From Mycobacterium sp. 4858 (GTDB taxonomy: Bacteria; Actinomycetota; Actinomycetes; Mycobacteriales; Mycobacteriaceae), in contig NZ_LT968775.1 of the NCBI RefSeq assembly GCF_900240975.1, positions 1,178,001 to 1,242,000 on the forward strand: DNA of 64,000 bases. The letters are read 5' to 3'. Numbering within the stretch: position 1 is the first letter of the stretch; every line of letters starts with the position of its first letter. A program made the translations under genes and the position numbers. This document shows positions 51,593 to 60,043 of the stretch, piece after piece. The notes beneath the pieces were generated by a model. That model saw only the letters and a list, made by a program, of their open reading frames with translations, was not told the DNA's origin and made no database searches.

Positions 51593-52015
51593 GCGCGCCA
51601 GGGTCAGCTGATCCTGCCGGCCGTCGTAGTACTTGTCCAGAACCGCAAGGAAATCCTCGTTATCGTCGGTCGCGCGCGCAAAGAGCGTCATCGACGAGCG
51701 CAGCTTGAGGTCGTCGGGCGAGCCGAAGATGTCCCTCACCGATTTGCCGTGGACCTCGTTGACCAGTCGGGCGCACTCGTGCAAGCGCGGCCCGAGCACC
51801 TCGTGCCGCAGGTATGCGCGGGCCTCGTCGAGCGACGAGATGCCGTAGTGCACCGCCGTTGGGCTGCCGCCCAGGCCGCGTAACTGCGGGAAGACGAACC
51901 ACATCCAGTGACTGCGCTTGCGCCCGGCGCGCAGCTCTTCGACCACGTTGCGGTACACCGGGCCCTGCGCCTCGACGAAGCGCTCGAGGCCGAACGGGTC
52001 GCTGTCCGCTTGCAT
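51578..52015 (-). CDS. DUF1810-family protein (Rv1873-like)
   Basis: A 145-aa protein, same length as Rv1873. DUF1810 signatures: DPFGLERFVEAQGPVYRNVV, the HWMWFVFPQLRGLG motif, and ISSLDEARAYLRHEVLGPRL. All-helical fold; function unknown. It overlaps the GH13 3' end by 15 nt and diverges from lldD2 with only 19 bp between start codons, so one of the promoters must lie within the opposite coding sequence. Confidence 0.85.
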   Translation of the reverse strand: MQADSDPFGLERFVEAQGPVYRNVVEELRAGRKRSHWMWFVFPQLRGLGGSPTAVHYGISSLDEARAYLRHEVLGPRLHECARLVNEVHGKSVRDIFGSPDDLKLRSSMTLFARATDDNEDFLAVLDKYYDGRQDQLTLARLGGA

Positions 52016-52034
52016 GTGACTACGGTTGCACACT

Positions 52035-53294
52035 GTGGAATCCAAAGGACGGAAGGCCGCCAAACGACGAGTGCCCAAGGTGCGCGATCTCGCGCCGCTG
52101 ATCAAGTTCAAGCGGCCGCAGTTCGACGCGACCAAGCGCCGCCTCGACACCGCGTACACCATCGACGATTTGCGGCGCATCGCCCGACGGCGCACGCCCA
52201 GGGCGGCGTTCGACTACACCGACGGCGCGGCCGAGGACGAGCTGTCCATCGCACGCGCCCGACAAGCGTTCCGCGACATCGAGTTTCACCCGACCATCCT
52301 GCGCGACGTCACCAACGTCACCGCCGGCTGGAACGTGCTGGGTCAACCGGTGGTCCTGCCGTTCGGCATCGCGCCCACCGGCTTCACCCGGTTGATGCAC
52401 ACCGAGGGCGAGATCGCGGGCGCGGCGGCGGCGGCCAAGGCCGGTATCCCCTTCTCGCTGTCCACGCTCGGCACCTGCTCGATCGAGGACCTGGTGACCG
52501 CTGTGCCGCAGGGCCGGAAGTGGTTTCAGCTGTACATGTGGCGCGACCGCGAGCGGTCGATGGCGCTGGTGCGGCGGGCGGCCGACGCGGGTTTCGACAC
52601 CCTGCTGGCCACCGTCGACGTCCCGGTCTCCGGCGCCCGGCTGCGCGACAACCGCAACGGCATGACGATCCCGCCGACGCTGACCCTGCGCACAGTGCTC
52701 GATGCGGTCCCGCATCCGAAATGGTGGTTCGACCTGTTGACCACCGAGCCGCTGGCATTCGCGTCGCTGGACCGCTGGCCGGGGACGGTCGCCGAGTACC
52801 TGAGCACCATGTTCGACCCGAGCCTCACCTTCGACGACCTGGAGTGGATCAAGGCCCAGTGGCCGGGCAAGTTGGTTGTCAAGGGCATCCAGACGCTCGA
52901 CGACGCCCGCGCCGTCGTCGACCGCGGTGTCGACGGCATCGTGTTGTCGAATCACGGCGGGCGCCAGCTGGATCGGGCCCCGGTGCCCTTTCACCTGTTG
53001 CCATCGGTCGCCCGGGAGGTCGGCGAGCACACCGAGATCCTGCTGGACACCGGCATCATGTCGGGCGCCGACATCGTGGCGGCCATCGCGCTGGGCGCGC
53101 GCTGCACGCTTGTCGGCCGGGCCTACCTGTACGGCCTGATGGCCGGCGGCGAGGCCGGCGTCACCCGCGCGATCGACATCCTGGCCGAAGGCGTGATCCG
53201 GACCATGCGGCTGCTGGGCGTCACCTGTCTCGAAGAGCTGTCGCCCAAACACGTGACGCAACTGCGGCGGCTGGGGCCGATTTCGCCAGCGTGA
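52035..53294 (+). CDS. lldD2: L-lactate dehydrogenase (FMN, quinone-linked)
   Basis: A 419-aa FMN-dependent alpha-hydroxy-acid dehydrogenase, equivalent of Rv1872c. Visible: [31 protein letters not shown] (FMN loop), the catalytic His in [28 protein letters not shown] and [18 protein letters not shown]. It oxidises L-lactate to pyruvate and feeds the respiratory chain. I choose GTG 52035; a TTG at 52026 adds three residues. Confidence 0.92.
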   Translation: MESKGRKAAKRRVPKVRDLAPLIKFKRPQFDATKRRLDTAYTIDDLRRIARRRTPRAAFDYTDGAAEDELSIARARQAFRDIEFHPTILRDVTNVTAGWNVLGQPVVLPFGIAPTGFTRLMHTEGEIAGAAAAAKAGIPFSLSTLGTCSIEDLVTAVPQGRKWFQLYMWRDRERSMALVRRAADAGFDTLLATVDVPVSGARLRDNRNGMTIPPTLTLRTVLDAVPHPKWWFDLLTTEPLAFASLDRWPGTVAEYLSTMFDPSLTFDDLEWIKAQWPGKLVVKGIQTLDDARAVVDRGVDGIVLSNHGGRQLDRAPVPFHLLPSVAREVGEHTEILLDTGIMSGADIVAAIALGARCTLVGRAYLYGLMAGGEAGVTRAIDILAEGVIRTMRLLGVTCLEELSPKHVTQLRRLGPISPA

Positions 53295-53300
53295 CGCTGG

Positions 53301-53341
53301 CCGCACACTCGGCACCGGATGTGAGCCCGGCCGCACACTCG
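53301..53341. repeat. Paired CCGCACACTCG repeat between lldD2 and lon
   Basis: CCGCACACTCG occurs at 53301-53311 and 53331-53341, each preceded by CTGG or CCGG, i.e. a ~30-bp degenerate tandem unit. The core is shared with 627-655 near the truncated oxidoreductase. No protein-coding explanation. Confidence 0.6.
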
Positions 53342-53382
53342 TGACGGCCTCACTCCCCGGGAACAAACGGGCCCCGGCCTGG

Positions 53383-53403
53383 GTTGAGCGCATCAGACTC
53401 AGT
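53383..53403. promoter_or_regulatory. HAIR-like HspR operator upstream of lon
   Basis: GTTGAGC-GCATCAG-ACTCAGT keeps the half-sites TTGAG-N8-ACTCA of the HspR-associated inverted repeat (CTTGAGT-N7-ACTCAAG). It ends 12 bp before the lon ATG. In streptomycetes HspR represses lon with dnaK and clpB. Confidence 0.6.
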
Positions 53404-53415
53404 TTTGGAGGATTG

Positions 53416-55737
53416 ATGGCTGAAGCCAAATCAATGCCGGTGCTGTTCGTCACCGACACCATCGTGTTGCCCGGCATGGTCGTGCCGATCGCGCTCGACG
53501 AGGCCGCGCGGGCGGCGATCGACGCCGCCCAGGCGAGCGAATCCGGGCAGCTGCTGATCGCGCCCCGGCTGGACGACCGCTACCCGTCGCACGGCGTGAT
53601 CGCCAAGATCTTGCAGGTGGGACGCATCGCGGGCGGCGGCACCGCGGCCGTCGTGCGCGGTGAGCGCAGGGCGCAGATCGGGACCGGCGCGTCCGGGCCC
53701 GGAGCTGCGCTGTGGGTCGAGGTGACCGAGGTCCCCGAGGTCGAGACGACGGACGAAATCAAGGCGCTGACCGCCGAGTACAAGAAGCTGCTGCTGGCCA
53801 TGCTGCAACGGCGCGAGGCCTGGGAGATCGTCGACTACGTCAACAGGCTGACCGACCCCTCGGCGCTGGCGGACACCTCCGGCTACGCGTCCTACCTGTC
53901 CAGCGAGCAGAAGCGGCAACTGGTCGAGACCGAGGATGTCGCCGAGCGGCTGCGCGTCCTGATCGACTGGACCAGCGACCACCTGGCCGAGGTCGAGGTC
54001 AACGACAAGATCGCCGAGGACGTCCGCGAGGGCATGGAGAAGACCCAGAAGGAGTTCCTGCTGCGCCAGCAGCTGGCCGCCATCCGCAAGGAGCTCGGCG
54101 AGGGCGAACCCGACGGATCCGACGATTACCGCGCCCGCGTCGAGGCCGCCGACCTGCCCGAGAAGGTGCGCGAGGCCGCACTGCGCGAGGTCGGCAAGCT
54201 GGAACGCTCCAGCGACCAGAGCCCGGAGAGCGGCTGGATCCGCACCTGGCTGGATACCGTGCTCGACCTGCCCTGGAACGCGCGGACCGAGGACTCGACG
54301 GACCTGAAAGCCGCGCGCGGCGTCCTGGACGCCGACCACCACGGGCTGGACGACGTGAAGGACCGCATCGTCGAATACCTGGCCGTGCGGGCGCGCCGCG
54401 CCCAACGCGGCCTGCAGGTCGTCGGCGGCCGCGGCTCCGGCGCGGTGATGGTGCTGGCCGGTCCCCCCGGCGTCGGCAAGACGTCACTGGGCGAGAGCGT
54501 CGCCCGGGCCCTGGGCCGCAAGTTCGTGCGCGTCGCCCTGGGCGGTGTGCGAGACGAGGCCGAGATCCGCGGGCACCGGCGCACCTATGTGGGCGCGTTG
54601 CCGGGCCGGATCGTGCGGGCCATCGGCGAGGCCGGGTCGATGAACCCCGTCGTGCTGCTGGACGAAATCGACAAGGTCGGCTCCGACTACCGGGGTGACC
54701 CTTCGGCCGCCCTGCTGGAGGTCTTGGACCCGGCGCAGAACCACACGTTCCGCGACCACTACCTGGACCTGGACCTGGACCTGTCCGACGTCGTGTTCCT
54801 GGCCACCGCCAACGTGATCGAGAACATCCCGTCGGCCCTGCTGGACCGCATGGAACTGGTGCAGATCGACGGTTACACCGAGGATGACAAGGTGGCGATC
54901 GCCCGCGACTACCTGCTGCCCCGGCAGCGGGAACGCGCGGCGCTCACCGACGACGAAGTCACGCTGACGGACGCGGCGCTGCGCAAGATCGCCGCGGACT
55001 ACACCCGCGAGCCCGGGGTCCGGCAGTTCGAGCGGCTACTGGCCAAGGCGCTGCGCAAGGTGACCACCAAGCTGGCGGACGACAGTGGGCCGATCACCGT
55101 CGACGAGCCGGACCTCGTCGAGTACCTGGGCCGCCCGCGGTTCACCCCCGAGTCGGCCGAGCGCACGGCGGTGCCGGGCGTGGCCACCGGTCTGGCCGTC
55201 ACCGGCCTGGGCGGTGATGTGCTCTACATCGAAGCCGGCGCCACGGACGGTGAGCCTGGACTACAGCTGACCGGTCAGCTGGGTGACGTGATGAAGGAGT
55301 CGGCGCAGATCGCGCTGTCCTATGTGCGCTCCCACGCCGCCGAGTTGGGTGTCGACCCCAAGGCCCTCGACCGGCGCATCCACGTGCACGTGCCCGCGGG
55401 CGCGGTGCCCAAGGACGGCCCGTCGGCCGGGGTCACCATGGTGACCGCCCTGGTGTCGATGGCGACCGGACGTCAGGTGCGCTCGGACGTCGGCATGACC
55501 GGCGAGGTCACGCTGAACGGGCGGGTGCTGCCGATCGGCGGCGTGAAGCAGAAGCTGCTGGCGGCGCAACGGGCCGGCCTCTCAACGGTGTTCATCCCGG
55601 CGCGCAACGAGCCCGACCTGGATGACGTGCCCGCCGAGGTGCTCGACGCGCTGGACGTGCGGCCGATGACCGACGTCGCCGACATCGTCGCGCAGGCGCT
55701 AGAACCCGTGACGCAGACCGCCACAGTCGCTGCGTGA
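53416..55737 (+). CDS. lon: ATP-dependent protease Lon
   Basis: A 773-aa LonA. N-terminal substrate domain to ~300; AAA+ module with Walker [10 protein letters not shown] and Walker [11 protein letters not shown]; sensor region [13 protein letters not shown]-terminal Ser-Lys protease domain with the catalytic Ser in [10 protein letters not shown] and Lys in [10 protein letters not shown]. It degrades misfolded and some regulatory proteins. SD ttggagg precedes ATG 53416. M. tuberculosis is known to lack Lon, so this gene distinguishes the present lineage. A HAIR-like box suggests HspR control. A 13-bp-stem hairpin follows. Confidence 0.96.
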   Translation: MAEAKSMPVLFVTDTIVLPGMVVPIALDEAARAAIDAAQASESGQLLIAPRLDDRYPSHGVIAKILQVGRIAGGGTAAVVRGERRAQIGTGASGPGAALWVEVTEVPEVETTDEIKALTAEYKKLLLAMLQRREAWEIVDYVNRLTDPSALADTSGYASYLSSEQKRQLVETEDVAERLRVLIDWTSDHLAEVEVNDKIAEDVREGMEKTQKEFLLRQQLAAIRKELGEGEPDGSDDYRARVEAADLPEKVREAALREVGKLERSSDQSPESGWIRTWLDTVLDLPWNARTEDSTDLKAARGVLDADHHGLDDVKDRIVEYLAVRARRAQRGLQVVGGRGSGAVMVLAGPPGVGKTSLGESVARALGRKFVRVALGGVRDEAEIRGHRRTYVGALPGRIVRAIGEAGSMNPVVLLDEIDKVGSDYRGDPSAALLEVLDPAQNHTFRDHYLDLDLDLSDVVFLATANVIENIPSALLDRMELVQIDGYTEDDKVAIARDYLLPRQRERAALTDDEVTLTDAALRKIAADYTREPGVRQFERLLAKALRKVTTKLADDSGPITVDEPDLVEYLGRPRFTPESAERTAVPGVATGLAVTGLGGDVLYIEAGATDGEPGLQLTGQLGDVMKESAQIALSYVRSHAAELGVDPKALDRRIHVHVPAGAVPKDGPSAGVTMVTALVSMATGRQVRSDVGMTGEVTLNGRVLPIGGVKQKLLAAQRAGLSTVFIPARNEPDLDDVPAEVLDALDVRPMTDVADIVAQALEPVTQTATVAA

Positions 55738-56053
55738 TCTGAGCCTGGCCGGGATGCGCGGCAGATTCGCTCGCATCCCGGCCAAGCGCGTCCGGCGTGC
55801 CGACCGGGCGGGTGTTACGCGCCCTCGAGGTTCCTGCGCCCCGCCCGGCTGAGCCCCCGGGTCCGCGATTCGTTGGACAACGGGGCCGACCTGCGTGGAC
55901 GCAGCAAATAGGGCGCAGAGGTTTTCCGCATCGAGTCGCCGGGTATTGGGTGGTTGGAGGTTCGACTGCCCGCAAGGGCGATGGGGTGAGCGAATCACCA
56001 AGTCAATGGTTCAGCTGCGAAGGCAGCCAAACTGCTCGACAAGGGGATTCATC
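55738..56053. other. Noncoding region between lon and secreted protein gene
   Basis: 316 bp. It begins with the lon terminator hairpin and then shows no supported ORF. The last ~130 bp carry several AT-richer patches (gggtattgggtggttggagg) and must contain the promoter of the secreted-protein gene; an SD-like aagggga lies before its ATG. Confidence 0.5.
55746..55784. terminator. Hairpin terminator after lon
   Basis: Perfect 13-bp arms TGGCCGGGATGCG (55746-55758) and CGCATCCCGGCCA (55772-55784) with a 13-nt loop, starting 8 bp after the lon stop. No U run follows. Confidence 0.75.
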
Positions 56054-56542
56054 ATGAAGTTGAACAGAATCGCAGCCGGCGCGGTCATGGCCGGCACCAT
56101 CACGTCCGCGGCCTTCGGAATCGGCGCCGGGATGGCGCAGGCCGATCCGATTGGGCCGAACATTCCGGGACCGAACGTGCCCGGCCCGAACGTGCCGGGC
56201 GGCGACCGGGACGTGCCGGGCCCCGGCCAATATGTGCCGGGACAACCGATCTGCAACCCGGGTGCGCCGGGCGTCAACTGCAACGCGCCGGGCAGCCCAC
56301 TTCCTCCGGGACACGACCGGACTCCGCCGCCGGGGCACTACAACGACCCGGTCCGCTACGGGCTCCCGGCCACCTGGGTTCCGCCAGTGGGTGACCCCGA
56401 CGGGACCCAGCTTCCCGTCGTCTTCAACCCGCAGCTGGGTCAGTGGGGCGTTAACACGTCCACTGGTTTCCAGGTGTTCACGCCCGCGGGCGGGGCGTCT
56501 GGTTCAGGCCAGGTCAACGGCGGGATCAACCCCGGGACCTAA
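56054..56542 (+). CDS. Secreted Pro/Gly-rich protein
   Basis: A 162-aa exported protein. Signal peptide IAAGAVMAGTITSAAFGIGA with cleavage after MAQA. The mature N-terminus has short repeats PGPNVPGPNVPGG, then one Cys pair (QPICNPGAPGVNCNAPG) and a C-terminal part ending VNTSTGFQVFTPAGGASGSG. It is likely a wall-associated or secreted mycobacterial protein with a disordered N-terminal half. Function unknown. Followed by a strong intrinsic terminator. Confidence 0.75.
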   Translation: MKLNRIAAGAVMAGTITSAAFGIGAGMAQADPIGPNIPGPNVPGPNVPGGDRDVPGPGQYVPGQPICNPGAPGVNCNAPGSPLPPGHDRTPPPGHYNDPVRYGLPATWVPPVGDPDGTQLPVVFNPQLGQWGVNTSTGFQVFTPAGGASGSGQVNGGINPGT

Positions 56543-56557
56543 GACGGCATAACGAGG

Positions 56558-56591
56558 CGGCCGCCCCCCGCAAGGGGCGGCCGTTCTCTTT
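56558..56591. terminator. Intrinsic terminator
   Basis: CGGCCGCCCC (56558-56567), loop CCGCAA, GGGGCGGCCG (56574-56583), followed by TTCTCTTT. A 10-bp GC stem with a U-rich tail, the clearest canonical terminator in the window, 15 bp after the secreted-protein stop. Confidence 0.88.
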
Positions 56592-56596
56592 GCACG

Positions 56597-57010
56597 GTGA
56601 CAGCGGCGGCGAGTTCGGCGTTGAATGGACCAGTGAGTCTCAAACGGCAAGTTGTCCACCGCGTGCAGCGTCTGCTCGTCAACCCGGTGGGCCGGCAGAT
56701 GCCGGGGATCATCCTGGAAACCACCGGCCGCAAGAGCGGCAAGCCGCGGCGGACCGCCGTGGGCGGGCGCCTGGTCGGCAACGAATTCTGGATGGTCTCC
56801 GAACACGGCGAACACTCCGACTACGTCCACAACATCAAGGCCGATCCCGCGGTGCGGGTGCGTATCGGCGGTCGATGGCGCAACGGCACCGCGCATCTGC
56901 TGCCGGACGACGACCCCCTGGAGCGGCTCGGCAACCTGCCGCGCCTCAACAGCGCGGTGGTGCGCCTGATGGGCAGCGACCTGCTGACCATCCGGGTGGA
57001 CTTGGACTGA
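56597..57010 (+). CDS. Deazaflavin (F420)-dependent nitroreductase-family protein
   Basis: A 137-aa split-barrel protein of the Ddn/deazaflavin-dependent nitroreductase family: VHRVQRLLVNPVGRQMPGII, LETTGRKSGKPRRTAVG (the family signature TTGRKSG), VHNIKADPAVRVRIGGRWR. It uses F420H2 to reduce quinones or nitro compounds, probably at the membrane. It may start at GTG 56597 or GTG 56633. Followed after 8 nt by the TfoX-N gene. Confidence 0.85.
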   Translation: MTAAASSALNGPVSLKRQVVHRVQRLLVNPVGRQMPGIILETTGRKSGKPRRTAVGGRLVGNEFWMVSEHGEHSDYVHNIKADPAVRVRIGGRWRNGTAHLLPDDDPLERLGNLPRLNSAVVRLMGSDLLTIRVDLD

Positions 57011-57018
57011 CGCCGGGC

Positions 57019-57351
57019 ATGGCCTACGACGAGAAGCTGGCCGACGAAATCCGCGAGATCGTGGCCTCCGAGCGCGGCGTGGAAGAGAAACGCATGTTCG
57101 GTGGGCTCGCCTTTCTGGTCAACGGCAACATGTCCGTGGCCGTCAGCCGCCAGGGCGGCCTGCTGGTCCGGGTGCCGGCGGAGGACCTCGACAAGGTACT
57201 GCGGCGCGACCACGTCGGCCCGATGGTGATGGGGGGCCGTGATGTTCGCGGCTGGGTCCGGGTGGACGCCGCCGGGCTGCGCACCAGGCGTCAGCTCCAG
57301 GTCTGGGTAACCCGCGGCGTCGGATACGCGCGCGGCCTGCCCCCCAAGTGA
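57019..57351 (+). CDS. TfoX N-terminal-domain protein
   Basis: A 110-aa protein with the TfoX-N pattern: EKRMFGGLAFLVNGNMSVAV followed by LLVRVPAEDLDKVL and MVMGGRDVRGWVRVD. In proteobacteria TfoX/Sxy is a competence regulator; actinobacterial single-domain versions have no known role. ATG 57019 lies 8 nt after the preceding stop, so the gene is in an operon with the F420 enzyme. Confidence 0.8.
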   Translation: MAYDEKLADEIREIVASERGVEEKRMFGGLAFLVNGNMSVAVSRQGGLLVRVPAEDLDKVLRRDHVGPMVMGGRDVRGWVRVDAAGLRTRRQLQVWVTRGVGYARGLPPK

Positions 57352-57395
57352 GCCGGCGAGGTTGGCCGGTACCCGCCGCGGGTACGTGATCGGGT

Positions 57396-58031
57396 ATGCC
57401 CGCAAGCGCGCAGCTGGTGCGACGGCTGCTTGACGTTGCAGGGACCACCTATGCCGCCGAGGCGCGAATCAAGCTCGCCGACAAGCCGATGCCACTGTTT
57501 CAGCTGCTGGTCATCTGCATGCTGGCCAGCAAGCCGATCGATGCCGCCATCGCCATGAGCGCCGGGCGCGAACTGTTCAAGGCGGGCTTGCGCACACCGA
57601 AGGCGGTGCTCGCCGCCGATCGGCAGACCATGATCGACGCCTTCGGCCGCGCCCATTACGTGCGCTACGACGAAAGCTCGGCCACCCGGCTCACCGAGAT
57701 GGCCGAACGCGTGCGCGACGAGTATTCCGGCGACCTGCGGGGACTCGCCGACCGCAGTCAGCGCGACATCGCCGCCGCGAAACGTTTGCTGAAGCAATTC
57801 AAGGGAATTGGCGATACCGGCGCGGACATCTACCTGCGCGAGGTGCAGGATGTGTGGACCTGGGTGCGGCCCTACTTCGACGACCGCGCCACCAAGGCGG
57901 CCGGACAACTGGGTCTGCCCACGCAGCCGGCAAAGCTGGGAGCGCTTGCGCCGCAGGCCAACGCGCGGCTGGCCGCCGCGCTCATCAGGATGTCGCTGGA
58001 CGACGACGTACGCAGGCAGGTGAGCGGTTGA
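57396..58031 (+). CDS. HhH-GPD/endonuclease III-like protein (Rv1870c-like)
   Basis: A 211-aa helical protein with endonuclease III-like topology: QLLVICMLASKPIDAAIAMSA in the first helical domain and a helix-hairpin-helix LKQFKGIGDTGADIYLREV. The catalytic Lys and iron-sulfur cysteines of EndoIII are not visible (the HhH is followed by WTWVRPYFD), so glycosylase activity is doubtful. The same length as Rv1870c. Its stop overlaps the TTG start of the DUF72 gene (TTGA). Confidence 0.7.
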   Translation: MPASAQLVRRLLDVAGTTYAAEARIKLADKPMPLFQLLVICMLASKPIDAAIAMSAGRELFKAGLRTPKAVLAADRQTMIDAFGRAHYVRYDESSATRLTEMAERVRDEYSGDLRGLADRSQRDIAAAKRLLKQFKGIGDTGADIYLREVQDVWTWVRPYFDDRATKAAGQLGLPTQPAKLGALAPQANARLAAALIRMSLDDDVRRQVSG

Positions 58032-58753
58032 CCGCGCGGATCGGCACCTCCGGGTGGTCCTACAACCATTGGGCGGACGTGCTGTACGCGCCGGGCCTGC
58101 CCGCGGCGCGCCGGCTGGCCCGCTACGTCGAGGTGTTCGACACCGTCGAGCTGAACGCGAGTTTCTACCGTTGGCCGAAAGATTCGACCTTCGCCGGATG
58201 GCGCGAACAGCTGCCGGACGGCTTCAGGATGTCGGTCAAGGCGCACCGAGGGCTGACCCACTACCGCCGCCTGGCGTCCGCCGGGCCGTGGATCGAGCGC
58301 TTCGAGCGCTGCTGGGAACTGCTGGGTGACCGCAGCGGGGTGCTGCTCCTTCAGCTGCACCCCGAGCAGCAGCGCGACGACGCGCGCCTGGACGCCTTCC
58401 TTGACAGCATGCCGGCCTCGATCCGGGTGGCGGTCGAGCTGCGCCATCCGTCCTGGAACGACGCGGGGGTCTACGACCTGCTGGAACGCCGGCGCGCCGC
58501 CTACGTGGTGATGAGTGGCGCCGGGCTCGCCTGCGTCCCGCGGGCTACCACCGATCTGGTGTACGTCCGCATGCACGGCCCCGACCAGGACGCCATCTAT
58601 GCCGGCAGTTACACCGACGACGAGTTGCGGTGCTGGGCCGACCGGATCGCCGCGTGGCGGGACGCCGGCAAGGACGTGTGGATGTATTTCAACAACGACC
58701 TGGGCGGACACGCGGTGCGCAATGCGCTGACGTTGCAACAACTTTTGCGGTGA
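58028..58753 (+). CDS. DUF72-family TIM-barrel protein
   Basis: A 241-aa DUF72 protein: IGTSGWSYNHWADVLYAPG at the start, VELNASFYRWP, FRMSVKAHRGLTH, AVELRHPSWN and VYVRMHGPDQD. DUF72 proteins are UV-endonuclease-like barrels of unproven activity. It starts at TTG 58028, inside the stop of the HhH-fold gene. A DUF72 barrel coupled to a HhH-GPD-like protein hints at a nucleic-acid repair role (inference). Confidence 0.8.
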   Translation: MTARIGTSGWSYNHWADVLYAPGLPAARRLARYVEVFDTVELNASFYRWPKDSTFAGWREQLPDGFRMSVKAHRGLTHYRRLASAGPWIERFERCWELLGDRSGVLLLQLHPEQQRDDARLDAFLDSMPASIRVAVELRHPSWNDAGVYDLLERRRAAYVVMSGAGLACVPRATTDLVYVRMHGPDQDAIYAGSYTDDELRCWADRIAAWRDAGKDVWMYFNNDLGGHAVRNALTLQQLLR

Positions 58754-58801
58754 GCCGCCCGAGTAGGCTGGGGATGTCGACGGCGGAACGGAGTGACGAT
58801 C

Positions 58802-60043
58802 ATGGCCGGCTCTAGCGGAATCGTCATCATCGGCGGCGGGCTCGCAGGAGCGAAAGCCGCAGAAGCATTGCACGACAACGGGTTCGACGGACCGGTCACC
58901 TTGTTCGCCGAAGAAGAACATCTGCCCTACGAGCGACCTCCGCTTTCCAAGGAGTACCTGGCCGGAAAGAAGACGCTGGCCGAGTTCACCGTGCAGAACG
59001 ACGACTGGTACCGCGATCACGACGTCGACCTCAGACTCGGTGCGCGGGTGTCGGCCATGGACCCCGCCGACCACGCGGTCACCCTCCCCGACGGCACCAC
59101 TGCGCGGTACGACAAACTGCTGCTGGCCACGGGATCGGCGTCCCGGCGCCCACCGATACCCGGGGCCGACTCCGCCGCCGTCCACTATCTGCGCACCTAT
59201 GACGATGCCGTCGCCCTGGATTCGGTTCTCACCGACGGGTCCTCGCTAGCGGTGGTGGGAGCCGGGTGGATTGGCCTGGAGGTAGCCGCCGCCGCCCGCC
59301 AGCGGGGCGTCGACGTGACCGTCGTCGAGACGGCCAAACAGCCGCTGGCGGCCGCGGTCGGCGAAACGGTGGGCGAAGTGTTTGCCGGACTGCACCGCGA
59401 TCACGGGGTGGACCTGCGGCTCGAGGCGCAGGTGCAGGAGATCACGACGGCCGGCGGCAAGGCGACCGGGCTGAGAATGCGTGACGGGTCGACGGTGGCT
59501 GCCGATGCGGTGCTGGTGGCCGTCGGCGCCAAACCGAACGTCGAACTCGCCGAACGGGCCGGGCTGGCGATGGGCCCAGGCCCTCAGGGCGGCGTGCTGG
59601 TCGACGCGTCCCTGCGCACCAGCGATCCGGACATCTATGCGGTCGGCGACATCGCCGCCGCGGAACACCCCCTGTTCGGCGGCCGGATCCGCACCGAGCA
59701 CTGGGCCAATGCGCTCAAGCAGCCCGCGGTGGCGGTGGCCGGGATGCTGGGCGCACCCGGTGAATACGCCGAGCTGCCCTATTTCTTCACCGACCAGTAC
59801 GACCTCGGGATGGAGTATGTCGGGCACACCTCCGGCGTCGAACGCGTGGTCTTCCGGGGTGACGTGACCGGGCGTGAATTCGTCGCGTTCTGGCTCGACG
59901 ACCACGACCGGGTGTCGGCCGGGATGAACGTCAACATCTGGGACGTGCTCGACGACGTCAAAGCGCTGATCAGATCCAGGACCTCCGTCGACCCCGAAAA
60001 GCTGGCCGATCCCGAGTGCCCGCTGGCCGAGCTATTGGGCTGA
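58802..60043 (+). CDS. FAD-dependent ferredoxin-reductase-like flavoprotein (Rv1869c-like)
   Basis: A 413-aa two-Rossmann flavoprotein of the rubredoxin/ferredoxin reductase group. FAD motif [36 protein letters not shown] motif [15 protein letters not shown], and the second FAD motif [12 protein letters not shown], with a C-terminal reductase-associated domain. It transfers electrons from NAD(P)H to a ferredoxin and could serve the nearby P450s (inference). ATG 58802 chosen; GTG 58793 adds three residues. Its 3' end overlaps the convergent epimerase fusion by 12 nt. Confidence 0.9.
   Translation: MAGSSGIVIIGGGLAGAKAAEALHDNGFDGPVTLFAEEEHLPYERPPLSKEYLAGKKTLAEFTVQNDDWYRDHDVDLRLGARVSAMDPADHAVTLPDGTTARYDKLLLATGSASRRPPIPGADSAAVHYLRTYDDAVALDSVLTDGSSLAVVGAGWIGLEVAAAARQRGVDVTVVETAKQPLAAAVGETVGEVFAGLHRDHGVDLRLEAQVQEITTAGGKATGLRMRDGSTVAADAVLVAVGAKPNVELAERAGLAMGPGPQGGVLVDASLRTSDPDIYAVGDIAAAEHPLFGGRIRTEHWANALKQPAVAVAGMLGAPGEYAELPYFFTDQYDLGMEYVGHTSGVERVVFRGDVTGREFVAFWLDDHDRVSAGMNVNIWDVLDDVKALIRSRTSVDPEKLADPECPLAELLG

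Noticed and set aside
54763..54783. CTGGAC tandem repeat in lon
   Set aside because: It encodes LDLDLD within the normal AAA+ region, where other Lon proteins have a similar acidic/hydrophobic strand. Probably codon-level coincidence.
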